From Porites lutea (taxonomy: Eukaryota; Cnidaria; Anthozoa; Scleractinia; Poritidae): a stretch of 64,000 nucleotides of DNA. The notes beneath the pieces are model-generated. The model was not told the DNA's origin. It worked only from the letters and a program-made list of their open reading frames with translations, and did no database searches. The position numbers and the translations under genes are program-made. Each line of letters begins with the position of its first letter. Within the stretch, counting starts at the first letter, position 1. Below are positions 46,550 through 57,732 of the stretch, one piece after another. The DNA is taken from the NCBI RefSeq assembly GCF_958299795.1, contig NC_133203.1, forward strand, positions 10,890,718 to 10,954,717, given 5' to 3'.

Positions 46550-48443
46550 TTAAGGTTTGTAAATGTTACTTCTAGCTTCTGCCATTTCGCGTAGTGATCG
46601 TTCTAAGTCCACTTTCTTGTCATGGACAGCATTACAACTGTAAAGGTTACACATTCGCACTCTAATATGTCTGCCTGAGCAGTGATGAATCCCATGAGAT
46701 GAAGAGAGACTGCTACAGTTTCGTTTGGTGTAACGAAATCCTCCTCCACATGTAGCAGAACAACTTGACCACTTGGACCATGGTGACCATCCACCACCTG
46801 TGGCTGCTGGAATAGAATATTGACCAATTAGCTTTTACTCAGGAATAGTTCGTGGAATCAGATCACCTGCAATAACATGTGCTTAGTGACCTTGGTAGCT
46901 GTTATCCACCACCCTCTTCGATCTGTATAGTTTTTCTCATCATACACAGCCTCATTCAATAATTGTTTTTAAATAAAATGGCATACCTAATATAAGGATT
47001 TGACCTCGAGCTAGGTTTTGACATAAATTTAATACCGGGTTTAAAGATCTTTGAATATACGAGTATTTAAATAGTCCTAGAGTTGACGTTAACTTAGAGA
47101 AGAACAAGGAAAAAAAAAACAAACAAACCTTTACTGTCATTTCTCCTGGATTCAATTTCCTTCCCTTGTTTTCTGCTCATCATAACCTCATGCTCTGTCA
47201 ACTTTTTGACAAGCTTTGTCAAAGTTTTTGCTGTCTCTGCAAGATTTGCCGCCGTTTCAGCGTTTTTTAGCATTGCCTTGTATTGTTTTTTCTTAGCATC
47301 GTCGCTCTCTCTGTCGTCGCCTTCATCAGCAGTCATATCGACATTGGTGGAATTGTCTTTCTTTGTTGCTGTCGTTACAGAATGGAGCTCAAGAGGATTT
47401 TCAACTGCGAGGTGTTTATTTTTTGAAAGCTGTTTAGCCATCATTGCATAGTTTGAGATACTAGTGGCAGAATGGCCTAAACCAAAGGAACTTAATGCAT
47501 CTTTCGCTTTTAGTCTAGAAGCAATTATAGAGGAAAGAGTTGGAAGACCTTGACTATCAGCATTTGACATATAATTACTGTCATAGTTCTTATACTCCAC
47601 CATGGCGCGGGATGGCTCTGATTCGTCTTCTTCAGAAGACTGGTTCAAGTATCCGGCATCATAAGATGTTGTTTGATCTTCATCGCCTGTAAAAGCCACA
47701 TCGCCTTTGTTAGCATCTTCTTTATCTTCAGCACTATCTCTAAAGCTTTCCATCTCATCGGTGTCGAACAAAGACGAATCTGTGCTGAAGTTGTTTTCTT
47801 CAAGTGGAGCTTCTGGTAAATGTTCTTCAAAGTCGTTCATTTGGCGACTGTTCACTGGAACAATATAGGGAGTTGCCTGGTCGTTGCCGTTTAAGAGGAC
47901 AGTTGAAGGTTCTTTTAAAGAAGCGAGTTCGTTTGTCCCTTCTAAGTGAAACATCGGTGACATTGCGACCGCTGGACCAAAGTTGAAAGCTGCAAAATTT
48001 CCAAGTGGTGCGAGCACTTGCTGCTTCTTTACTATGTTACTTATGTGACTGGAGTTCCTTGGTGTTTTCGTAATACCTAATAAGGAGGTAAGAATATAGC
48101 TTATACCTCGATGTTGTTGGTCAGATCGTGGGGGAAATCGTAAGCGAAAGGTCAAAATCGCTACTGTCATTCTATGTGAAGAACTGACAAATAAGACGGT
48201 AAAAAAAATAGTCCCCTGGTCTGTTGTTTTTCAAGTTAAGTGTAAAAAAAGAGCAGCTCAGTTCTTTAAAAGTAACTGCCCAAACAAGGAGAAATTTTCC
48301 TGCAAGGGCCCTACAATTTCACTTGAAAGCTTGAAACAAACATAACTTTCCCTCCTCGACGGCTTACCTTTCGTCAGAGAGCAGTCACTTCTAACAATGT
48401 AACATAGCAATAGCAAAAAAAATATGACGTTCATGCTTTTCAT
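46550..48443 (-). CDS. Secreted acidic protein with C-terminal thrombospondin type 1 repeat (gene I)
   Basis: Three coding exons: complement(48368..48443), complement(47129..48076) and complement(46550..46806). They are joined by two phase-1 introns and give 426 residues. Exon 1 encodes a signal peptide (MKSMNVIFFLLLLCYIV). Exon 2 is acidic, Asp/Glu/Ser-rich in the middle, with a Lys/Ala-rich heptad stretch near its end (KNAETAANLAETAKTLTKLV) that may be a coiled coil. Exon 3 is a TSP1 domain with WSPWSKWSSC, CGGG and six Cys, then a charged tail ending NIYKP. The donor of intron 2 is GTTTGT, weaker than the rest. A non-coding first exon ending at about 49168 (donor GTATGT), with an acceptor at 48494, is plausible. 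TSP1 domains bind glycans and matrix proteins. Role in extracellular or skeletal matrix is inferred. Confidence 0.8.
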
Positions 48444-50574
48444 GACAGCGAAAATCCGTGAAACAGTAAAGAAGAAAGCATTGACTTGACTACCTAAAAG
48501 TAAACCAAATGCAGTGTGTTAGAATGGTATATTCCTTGTTAAGTGTTGTAGGTATCAATCAAAACTTTCACACTAAAATCACACCATAGTTTCCGTTAAA
48601 AAAATGGTCAAAGTTGAACGTCTAAAAATATTGAAACGGTTGATTATAAGGTGATTACTTTTAATTAAACAACTAGTGAAGGCTAAACAAATGATATTTG
48701 TTATGATTGAAAATTCATCGAAACATCATTTGATTTACTCAATCTTGTCGTTGTTTATCGCTGTCAAGACGAGGACTTATTCAATTGAATAGTTTTTGGA
48801 TCAGAAACGAAATATAATACACATGCATTCTGAAGTTGAAAGAAGTAATACTCTCAGACGATTAACAGTACACCAAGTGCTGATTTTGGCGAAGTAAAGG
48901 TTTGATTCATTTTATTTCGTAAAAACGTATACAGGTGGATGGTAATTGAGAATCAAACACTCGCATAACGAAAAGACTAAACAGTTTGCTGCTTTGATAG
49001 ATAAAACTTTAAGGAGATAAATTTTTACTCAACATAGTAATCAAAATGCCGTTTTAATGGATGATTTTACTACTGTTAAGTGTTTAGTTTACTTTTCGCT
49101 TTTGTCTGAAACATCAACGTCTGAGGGATGTAAAATAAAGGACAGAAGTCAGAACATACCTGCTCTGTCTCAAACTGCAGCAGTATGTGATTTCTGATAA
49201 GGAGTGATTACCTGTAAAGTCAATAAAAACTCTTGTCTGTTTGATCAACTCATTCCAAATGGACAAGATACGTCCAACAAAAGATTAGCTATGCTTTAAA
49301 CAACCTGTTTGTTTTATATTCAGAAGCATGTGCAACTGGTACCCGATATTTGGAAAATAGAAGAAAACAGTCCATTAAACCAACATAAGGGGCGTGTTAA
49401 AAGAAAAGATAATAAACTTCTAGCTTAGTCTTGAAATGAAAAAAGTAGGGTAGGTGTGGTGTTTGTGATAACAAGCATGGGACAAACAAAAAAAACAGTA
49501 AATAGTACGTAACAATCCGCGACTGACTGGTGGGCTATCTCGAACCAGCTAGGCTACTAGGCATTACCAGAAATCGGCGACATTTTGCGCCCGCGAAGTA
49601 TTTGGCACGCGGTTTCAAATTATCAAGGTGGCGGCATAAAGAAAGCAGTACGTAGAAAAAACAAGGACTGAAATGACACACTATCAAAGGATCTGAATCA
49701 ATTTAATTTCTTTTTTGAGGTAATCAATACAAGGGAGAATGAAAAAGGGGAAACTAGAGTCCGGGCTCCTGTTCGAATGACGATTTTAGAGAGAAGAAAC
49801 AACTTCGTTTCATGCGTGACTTGGCAGAGTAAAAATAATTTTCAAAAATCAGGGCCCACAGTACACTTAGCCAGCGATATTCTGTATAATAATAATCATA
49901 TATGAAGTACATTCCTGTAAAGATGGCGATCAAAACAAACTGGAGACAGAAACCCTACTTTTCACAAGGAATAATAAGCGCAGTGGTGCATTTTGTGCCG
50001 CTTTTATCGCAGGAATGGATGTATTTTTACCTCTTTTATCCCAAATTTTGCGGCCATTTGGGGAATGGATCAAGGCTGATTTTTAACACGTTTTAAAGTT
50101 TGAACATCGATCGATGATTAGAAAGGTCGGCACCAAGGATTCACATCAACGAAATGTTCTAAAATGTGGAGAGAAGGTAGGCACCTCTAAGCTTTTTTGA
50201 AAGAATTAGAGAGTTCAAGGAACTGTAACAGCCGTTCGTAAAATGTGTTGTTTGCGGCCCGTTGGCGAACTTTACTGTAACTTTCGAGAGACCAAAACTA
50301 CCGTAAATAATGATATGGTACGTACACTTTACATTTAGAGGTCGGCAAATGTCGTGTGTGCTACTTCAGATCTGAAATTTCCACTTCTTCAATTTTCTCC
50401 ATACATTTCTCTATAACGATCGGCGGCCATTCTTAGAGAGCAGAAGGTCTGGGTCGAGTTTGGGCGTCCGCCATTTTGTCTTAAATTTCTGGTAATGAAT
50501 GTCGAGAAAGCCAAGTTATTTACATAATCCATACTTTGATTGACAAGGGCCACGTATTCAAATAATCAGCCGAC

Positions 50575-50845
50575 CTACAACACTAAACTGAAAGCCTATC
50601 AGACCTGTGTCCTCAGCACTTTGCTCTATGGTGTTAAGTCAGCTGCAGGACATATTCCAGATACGAATTACGACTCCCCTGCGAGCGAACCATCATCGAA
50701 ACAAAATTTTTCCTAAGGCGTGCGCTTCCCATCAGCTTGGATATATTGCTGCGTCAAAATCGTCTAAGCTAGCTTGGATAGGACTACAGAAAGGAAGATT
50801 GCCACATGACGAAAGGCATGTTGTTAGGAGAGGTTGCATTTAACT
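50575..50845 (+). mobile_element. LINE fragment, C-terminal part of a reverse transcriptase
   Basis: Mixed-frame translation gives LKAYQTCVLSTLLYG, a common segment downstream of non-LTR reverse transcriptase, followed by decayed RQNRL, LG and LPHDERHVV-like blocks. It is short and broken. It may come from the same family as 23280-24226. Confidence 0.6.
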
Positions 50846-51654
50846 CATGATTTTTTGACTATTCACCGCTGTTTTGTTAGGAAGATGGACGGACGAACAG
50901 AAGCCATATTCCCTGAAGTTTCACTTTAAATAATGCAAAATTTGAAACGTTGAAAGTGCGGTCATGGCATAAAAGAATTATTGTGTAAAAAAGGACGTTA
51001 TAAGAGAATGTAAAACACTCTTTTATGGACCAAAGCGACAGCACGGTTTGCCACTATTGACACAATCCTCACGATTATTACCAGCCGCTGTTCGGAAAAA
51101 TGAGCCCGCAATCATCCCCTCGAAAGAGCTTCGGGGAGGATCAAAGACCGGATCCGAGAGACGGCGGAAATCGAGCCTACACGATTATTGGACAAAGAAA
51201 ACTCTAACAGACTTGAACCCAAGACCTTCTGGGTTTTGAAATTGGTCGGATTCGCTAACTAACATGCGGAAGAGTATGGGGCAAAGCTAGGATAAGCCAC
51301 AACTTCTGTTTTTATTGGTAATTAAAATTGTTTTGTCACAGCTAAGCCATAGAATCACTCGTCAGTTATTTCGTGGAAGCTAAGAAATGGCTCAAATAGG
51401 ATATTAACTTCGCGAAGTAGTATAATGGATTAAGGACATACGCAGTTTCGGTGCGAAGTATATTTAATTTAGATCATTGTTTGAGGTTATAGTTACATGA
51501 ACTTTGATTAGTTTTACATTGATTTCTGATTTTAGTTTGAGATTATAATTCTGTAGTTAGGTGGTGTCCCCTTTTACATTTTCCATCTTCTGATTAAAGC
51601 GATCCAAATTTTTGGTATATTTATGATAATTAAAGATATAATCCAAAAAGACGC

Positions 51655-51809
51655 TAGACTACGAGCAGTCTCTCTTTTTTCTTGGTCTGTCGAGCAAAAC
51701 GCCCGAGACGCGCAAATGACCACGCGCGTGACTTAACTAACCCTAACTTCGCGCGCGCATGCACTCCCCTTACTAAATCTGAAGAAAAAGAGAGACTGCT
51801 CGCAGTCTA
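51655..51809. mobile_element. 155-bp foldback MITE
   Basis: Left TAGACTACGAGCAGTCTCTC and right, inverted, TAGACTGCGAGCAGTCTCTC are nearly perfect ends that continue into T-rich or A-rich arms. The interior has CGCGCG-type segments. Non-coding. Confidence 0.8.
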
Positions 51810-53014
51810 AAAAGACTGAAATATCGATCAGAGTTTTGCCTCGTGGAAAACCTTTTTGGTGCTTAAGATATTGAATGGTAATCGAAGAAGCCAGACTTCG
51901 TGATAGCAGCAGGATGCAATTCATCTTATCATTGGAATTGAATTTAAGGGAATACCGCCTAGGTGTGAAGAGCTACAGAGGAAGTAAGTCAAGCCTTTGA
52001 GTTTTTGGCCTGTTTACATAGATGATCCCGTCCGAGGGCGAGTTCTCATGCATTTTTATTTTGCTTTTTCTTGTTTTTCAATTGTTTGTATGGTTGATGT
52101 TCTCGTCCCGAACAACAAGGTAAATCATTCTGGGAAGAACAATACACATTTCCCCAAAGGATCGTGTAAACGTAAGTTAAGTCAAGGAGTAAACCAAAAC
52201 ACGAGATGTAACTCATAGCTAATTCATATCGGGAAGAAAATAATGTCCTGTCTCTTGTGTTAATTTGACTGAACTGTGAAAAAAATTTATGGGCAAAATG
52301 TTTCTTGAAGTATTTTTTCCTTGTCCACACTTGTAAATGGTTGACAACCTCACATGCCACAGGTTTGTTTGACCTTTAAAAATTCTGTTTCAATACAAAA
52401 TAAATCTTGGGCAAGTTAAGGAAAAAATGCCTAGACGTAACTGGTTCGTGTAGAAAAAAAAAGTCAAATTATGCACTTTCTTAAAAGAGCTGTGTCATGA
52501 AATTCATCAAAATTCAATCCTCTCTTGGTGGCAACTGCCTCCAACATAAATGACCGCCGCTCAAAACATTTAAAGAAGGAATAAATGACACAGTAAATAC
52601 AAAAGGAAGCATGGATAAACAAACTTGAAGAAGATTGAAACGGATTGCAATTGTGGTTTCAAAAGATGTTAGCCTAGTATTTTTTTTCAAAGTTAAGTTT
52701 TGTTGTTTGTAACGTTTGATATAATGCTTGGGAGACATATTTGTTTGACAGAAAGCTGTAACATCTTTAGTTTCAAGCGAATAAGGACGCGTAACAACCT
52801 CGTTCCCAGGTTTCTTTTTCTACCCGTCGCTCAGTAGGGACGGGAAGGAGAGAATCCTGGGAGTGAGGTTGGAGGCGTAACTGGCATGATCAACACAATG
52901 AAATAGCTGGTCGTGACACAGCCCGTTTGACAAGAAACATTTAGAAAAAGAGACAATTATAAAAATACACAAAAGATTCATATTCCAGAGTGTAGAACCC
53001 TTATTAAAAATACC

Positions 53015-56000
53015 TTAATGTCTTTTCAAGCCAGCTATCTTCCTAGACTTGCGAATCGACTTTTTGAAAGTATTTTGAACTGGCTTTTTAAGTGAATTTT
53101 TCAGTGATAGTTTGAAAGACTTTTTGAGAGCATTTTTGAATTTCTGAAATTCACTTGGTCGCTTTAGCTTCCTCTTAAACGGAATCAAGCTTAATTTGTA
53201 ACGCTGAATACGAAACCCAAATGGAATAAGCTTGCGCCCTATTGCGGATCCATGATGCACTTGGCGGTGTCGGGCTGGATACACCACACGCAGTCTCTTC
53301 ATTTTTTCTCCATTTCTTCCAGTTTCAGTCATGCGCCCCCTTTTTACTTTTGCATGAACTCTAGAACCTTTGTGGGAGGTTGCTGAGAAAAAAAAGAAAA
53401 GTTGTTTAAGTTAAAGACAAGTACTAAGTCGTTTGTCTCACATTCACGGTATAAATGAAGATGATATGAATTGCGGAAATACAAATTTTAAATGAGGATA
53501 TGGTCGTCGTAGTTTTAATTGCAATTTAAGCAATTGCAAATTAACCCCCAAAAAATTTCGGGGCATCAATGGGATTGGAACCCATGGCCTCTGCGTTAGC
53601 GCTGCAGTGCTAACCTAGAGGCCAAAAGTTTGAATCCCGTTGAAGTCCCAAAATTTTTTTCGGGTACGTTTAATTTACAGTTGCTTAAATTGCAATTACC
53701 ACCGCGACGATCATATCTTCATTCTGGTTTTTTTGCACTGTACGAATTCTTTCTTGATCAGTTTCTTATTTATTAATTTAGTTTTTAATTTACATTAAAC
53801 TTTATCGGAAAAATAATGCTGAAAAAACACAGTTTCTGTAAATTAGGCGAAATGGATTTTTAGTGCCTATTATTAAGAACAATTTAAATTGACTTACGCA
53901 CAAGACTTCTTTCAAAAAACATTGTTTCTGGGCCGTTATCGCCACGCAAATCCACGCTATGGTCAAATGAGTAAGGATACCAGCCTGTTATTGGATTAAA
54001 CCACCAGTTTCCTGTGGGGAAAAGTTGTTTCATTTCAAAGAGTACTGAGATAAAAGAACTGAAACCGACGTTATTTCTCTGGTCAATAACGAAACTCCAT
54101 AATGTCACAGTGGGCCTCTACTATCAAGACTGCTTTTTAAAATATCTTGAACTGATCTGAACTGTATATCAGAGGCTCCACATATTGAATTCAGGGAAGC
54201 AATACCGGAGCTTAAACAATGTCATTGGCGTCTTCCGATTATTTGGATAATTGGTCAACCATTTCAGATATCCAATTAAGCTAATCAAAGGGCTGATAGT
54301 TCAAATGTGAGTTCGTATTTTAACCAGTAATTCATAATAAATATTATATAATTTACACCTGATGGTTCATCTGCTTCGTTCACAGTAAACACATGACTTG
54401 TATGGCTCATTTGATGTATTTACAAGAAAGACTTTCTTTGTTGCTCATATTACTTGTAATTACACAATTGAGCATTAATCGAGGAGTCTGTTTACCGGTA
54501 GATCTGTCTTCTAAATTCGCTAGTATTACCTATTCACTTAGTCCCGACTTCACGTCAACTTTACGTTCAGGTCACCCCCTCCTCCCCCCCCCCCCCCCCC
54601 CCCCCACCCGTCCTTAACGTCCACGTAATGTGACCTGGTTTTTTTTGATAACGTCACGACCACCGTGATGTAAGATGTATTCTCTAAGCCGATGTAAGAA
54701 ACATGAAACTGTTATGAGTTTTCTTTTGTTCAAAAATGATCCGCACTAACGTTAAGTGCCTTTTCCCAGCCCCTTGCCCCTTTCCCCTTAAATGTCCCCT
54801 TCCCCTAATTGTCTGTAACGTTAAGCGGGGGATCTCAAATTTAAATGGTCTAAAAAGTATCCTACTAAAATGGCGTCACGGATCAACAGTTTTTACTCCA
54901 AGCTCTGCGTCCGTCATTTTCCAGTCAAGTTGCTATGCTATCAGGCATTTGAGAACGACCACAAATTTGGCAGGTCCGCGGAGACTTCCTTAAATGAAGT
55001 CAATTATCATTTTTATTGATAACGTACCATCCCTACGGCTATACCCATGCCTATGAAAGAATCCTCTACGGTCACTCCCATGTCCTAATCCATACCAATA
55101 ACCAGCTGGTCCATGTCTCCAGGGTGGTCTACGTCCATAATGGCGGTGGTATCCATATTCGAAGGCATGCCCAGGTAGCGGACCGTACCAAGGACCAGAT
55201 ACAAAGCCATGTGCGTAAGGATAATTAACACCATATCCAAAACTGGGCCACAAGCGGTGCCTGTAAAATCGATGGTGTCCAAACGGTCCAAGTGGTCCAA
55301 AGTGTTCTGGTACATGAACTGGATAAACACCGTCTCCACCGTGGTACACGGGTATATTGAGCGGGTGATGGTGCATCAAATGCTGAACGTATTCACCCGC
55401 AGCGGTTGGTACACCGTTTGGCATAAGGGTCATAGTGCGCGTAGAGGGAAGGACGGAAACCACGCTCGGCGGAGCTGCTAACGTGAGCACGTCGTGTTTC
55501 TTGTGATTGGATCTGACGTGTTGGTGTTTAATTGGTCTGTGCACTATTGGTCTTACCCATCTCTTAGGTTTATGATAACCTCATGGACGACAACAAATTA
55601 GAGTTAATGACCATTCTCGTCAAAGCGAACAGTTACTTTTTGTTTGCTGACATTTTCAAGAATGTAATTACATGCATGCACAACTTTTTAACAAGTATCT
55701 TTCTTAGCTTTCAATTAATACGATGCGATGTTGACATCATTTCGGTCATCACATATAAAACTACATAATGTAGTATTTTGTTTAATCATTCTAGTTGGGA
55801 ACAAATTGAGTGGAAGTCAACAAGTAGCATGTGTATCGACAAGTTTTATAGAAGTTTCTTTCTCGTCAAAAGAAATTAAGTAAAAGTACATACTAGTTCA
55901 ACTGACAGAGTGTCGACGAAAACGATTAAATCTTGGTAGGACCTACCTTTTGTTCCTTTTGTTTGGACGTTGGCATTTAATGAAAATGCGATTAACAGGG

Positions 56001-56025
56001 TAAAGGATATGACAATTTCCTTCAT
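53015..56025 (-). CDS. Secreted His/Gly/Tyr/Pro-rich protein with basic tail (gene J)
   Basis: Four exons: complement(55947..56025), complement(55028..55579), complement(53898..54011) and complement(53015..53382). All three introns are phase 1, and the product has 370 residues. Exon 1 is a signal peptide of 26 codons (MKEIVISFTLLIAFSLNA). Exon 2 starts basic, then becomes rich in His, Gly, Tyr, Pro and Trp (HHHPLNIPVYHGG, GPLGPFGHHRFYRHR). Exon 3 is a compact NWWFNPITGWYPYSFDHS segment. Exon 4 is Lys/Arg/Ser-rich with repeated KKS/KNS units. There are no catalytic motifs. The composition is that of a structural or matrix protein. Exon 2's acceptor has a poor pyrimidine tract. Architecture and splice phases match gene K, its likely paralogue. 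Confidence 0.75.
53493..53722. repeat. Inverted pair of tRNA-like SINE modules in intron 3 of gene J
   Basis: Two copies of one module point away from a centre near 53611. Each has a polymerase III B-box-like sequence (GGTTCCAATCC on minus at 53572-53582; AGTTTGAATCC on plus at 53628-53638), then a short A/T tract, TTGCTTAAATTGCAATT or its like, and a GATATGRTCGTCG-type end. The arms match at roughly three quarters of positions by eye. The transcript could fold into a long hairpin. Confidence 0.65.
54584..54605. repeat. 22-base poly-C tract in intron 2 of gene J
   Basis: An unbroken C run within a C-rich stretch of the 1016-bp intron (54012-55027). Prone to length variation and sequencing error. 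Confidence 0.9.
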
Positions 56026-57732
56026 TTTACTTCTGGATGAATTAGTCGTCCTCACGAAAGATCAGGTACAAGCAATGAGATGAAGTATTTTAAACAATTA
56101 AAAGAAAAAATCTTCGAGAAATTTTCTCTCTTTTGACTTAAACTGGTGTCCTATATTTTGTTTGGTTAGTGAATTATTTCTTTGCTTTCAAACAGGAAAA
56201 GATTGCTCCAATACGATAATAAAATCTTACGGGTACAAGATAAAACAAAACATTCCGTAATTCAAACTGTAGGGGGTCGTTTGTGCCTTGTCTTTTGTGT
56301 TTTGGTTTTTGTCTCCTTTTTCATCGCGCGGGCAGAACGAACACAAGTTTTCATTTTTCTGATTTGATTCTTTCTAAAAGGTTTTACAACGTTCACTTTT
56401 CTCCAAGTTTACTTCATTAAACTATCAGTGTTTTAACAATTTCTAAAAATTCAGCTTATTTATTCATTATCAACAAAAATTAGCTGAAATAGAAACAGAC
56501 CAAAAACAGGAATCCGTTATTTGTACATCTCCCGGCCAATAATACAACTTGTTTGCCCCCAAAAACTTTCCATAAGCATCGTCTTCAATTTCTCTTGCGA
56601 CGATTGAAATACCCAGGAGAAATCTTCTGGGGGGCACATGATATGGTGTATTATGGGAGATGCGCAAATGGGGAATGAGTTATTTATATATTATTACTGA
56701 GTAATATAGTCGATCTCAATCCTGATTAAAATTAGTATGGGAATCGGACCTGCCAGTGCAAAGAAGCAATTTGTACAACGTTTTCCCTTTTTGTCAGCTA
56801 TGTCGAACAACAGCACATTTGGGCTTCTGGGGAGCTTGGTCCACAGCGGATAGTTCAGAAAACCGCAAAAGGTTTGCAAATCAGTCATATTTATAAATAA
56901 AGCCAGGGTTAAAAGCGAAACCCTCGTTTATATACTTATAATTTACTCAAACAAAAAATAAAATCGTGTAATGCTAAAAGGCGACGAAAACGAGAACGGC
57001 AAAATAATTGATAGGCTCAATTAGCAAAAACAAAAAAGCACACTTTATGGTGAATTTCTTTGCCGTTGTTGTTGCAACGTAAACTTCCTACTTACACGTT
57101 CTATGGAGAAAATGTGGTATGTGTTCACAAAAAATTTTGCGCTTATTCCTGTTCGCTTTTTTTTTATCGCTGCCGTTCATTTTCACCTTGCTGGCCGCTA
57201 GCATTTCTTATTTTCTCACTGGCGGTATAAAATTTTATGTTGTTCTTCCAACGAAGATCGTCTCGTTTGTTTTTTAACTCTCACTCTTAGGCCTAAGCTA
57301 AACGTCGAACTTTTCATGAGACCAACCAAACTTAGTAAGTTAAGTTCATGAAAAGTTCGACGTCTGGCTCAGTTAAGTTCGTTTGAATGAGTCTGCTTCA
57401 GATGGATGGAACGTCTGAAGGTCGTCTCCGCGACAAACGTCGATCTTCGCATGCGACGATATAAACTAATATATCAAATATTTGTATGCTAACGTATATT
57501 TAGCCTCGTTCGGCTAAAATTGATTCTTGGTCTGATTCAGTTGATTGGTCAGGTGCGTCCTAAGTTCGACGTCTGACGCAACAGACGATCTTAACTTAAT
57601 TTAGGTCGATCCAAATTAGAGTTTAGCTCATCCCATGAAAAGTTCGCCGTTTGACCAAGGCCTCAGTCCTGTTTCGCTCTTTTTCTCGTTGAGCTTCATT
57701 TACATGCATGCAGATAAACGTTTTCTCAGCAA
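56026..57732. other. Intergenic stretch between J and K
   Basis: It holds a 375-bp MITE (57289-57663) close to the end of gene K. Two minus-strand frames near 56470-56888 were considered and not called. Nothing else is recognisable. Confidence 0.5.
57289..57663. mobile_element. Complete MITE of the AGGCC...AAACGTC family
   Basis: Left AGGCCTAAGCTAAACGTCGA and right, inverted, AGGCCTTGGTCAAACGGCGA are matching ends, both continuing into ACTTTTCATGRGA. Internal copies of TTCATGAAAAGTTCGACGTC occur. It is the uninterrupted relative of 13993-15178 and lies 70 bp beyond the stop of gene K. Confidence 0.8.

Larger units (their letters stand above)
48494..53014. other. Stretch between genes I and J
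   Basis: It probably includes the leader intron and promoter of gene I (48494 to about 49200). It also contains a LINE fragment (50575-50845), a possible tRNA-like B box on the minus strand near 51212-51222, and a 155-bp foldback MITE (51655-51809). Otherwise I see nothing with clear ends. Confidence 0.5.

Noticed and set aside
46603-46827. 74-codon minus-strand frame
   Set aside because: It overlaps the TSP1 exon of gene I in a different frame; the TSP1 frame has the six-Cys pattern and correct splice phase.
56470-56888. Two adjacent minus-strand frames of 65 and 64 codons
   Set aside because: I could not recognise a domain or link them by splice sites to J or K, although the first looks unlike random sequence.
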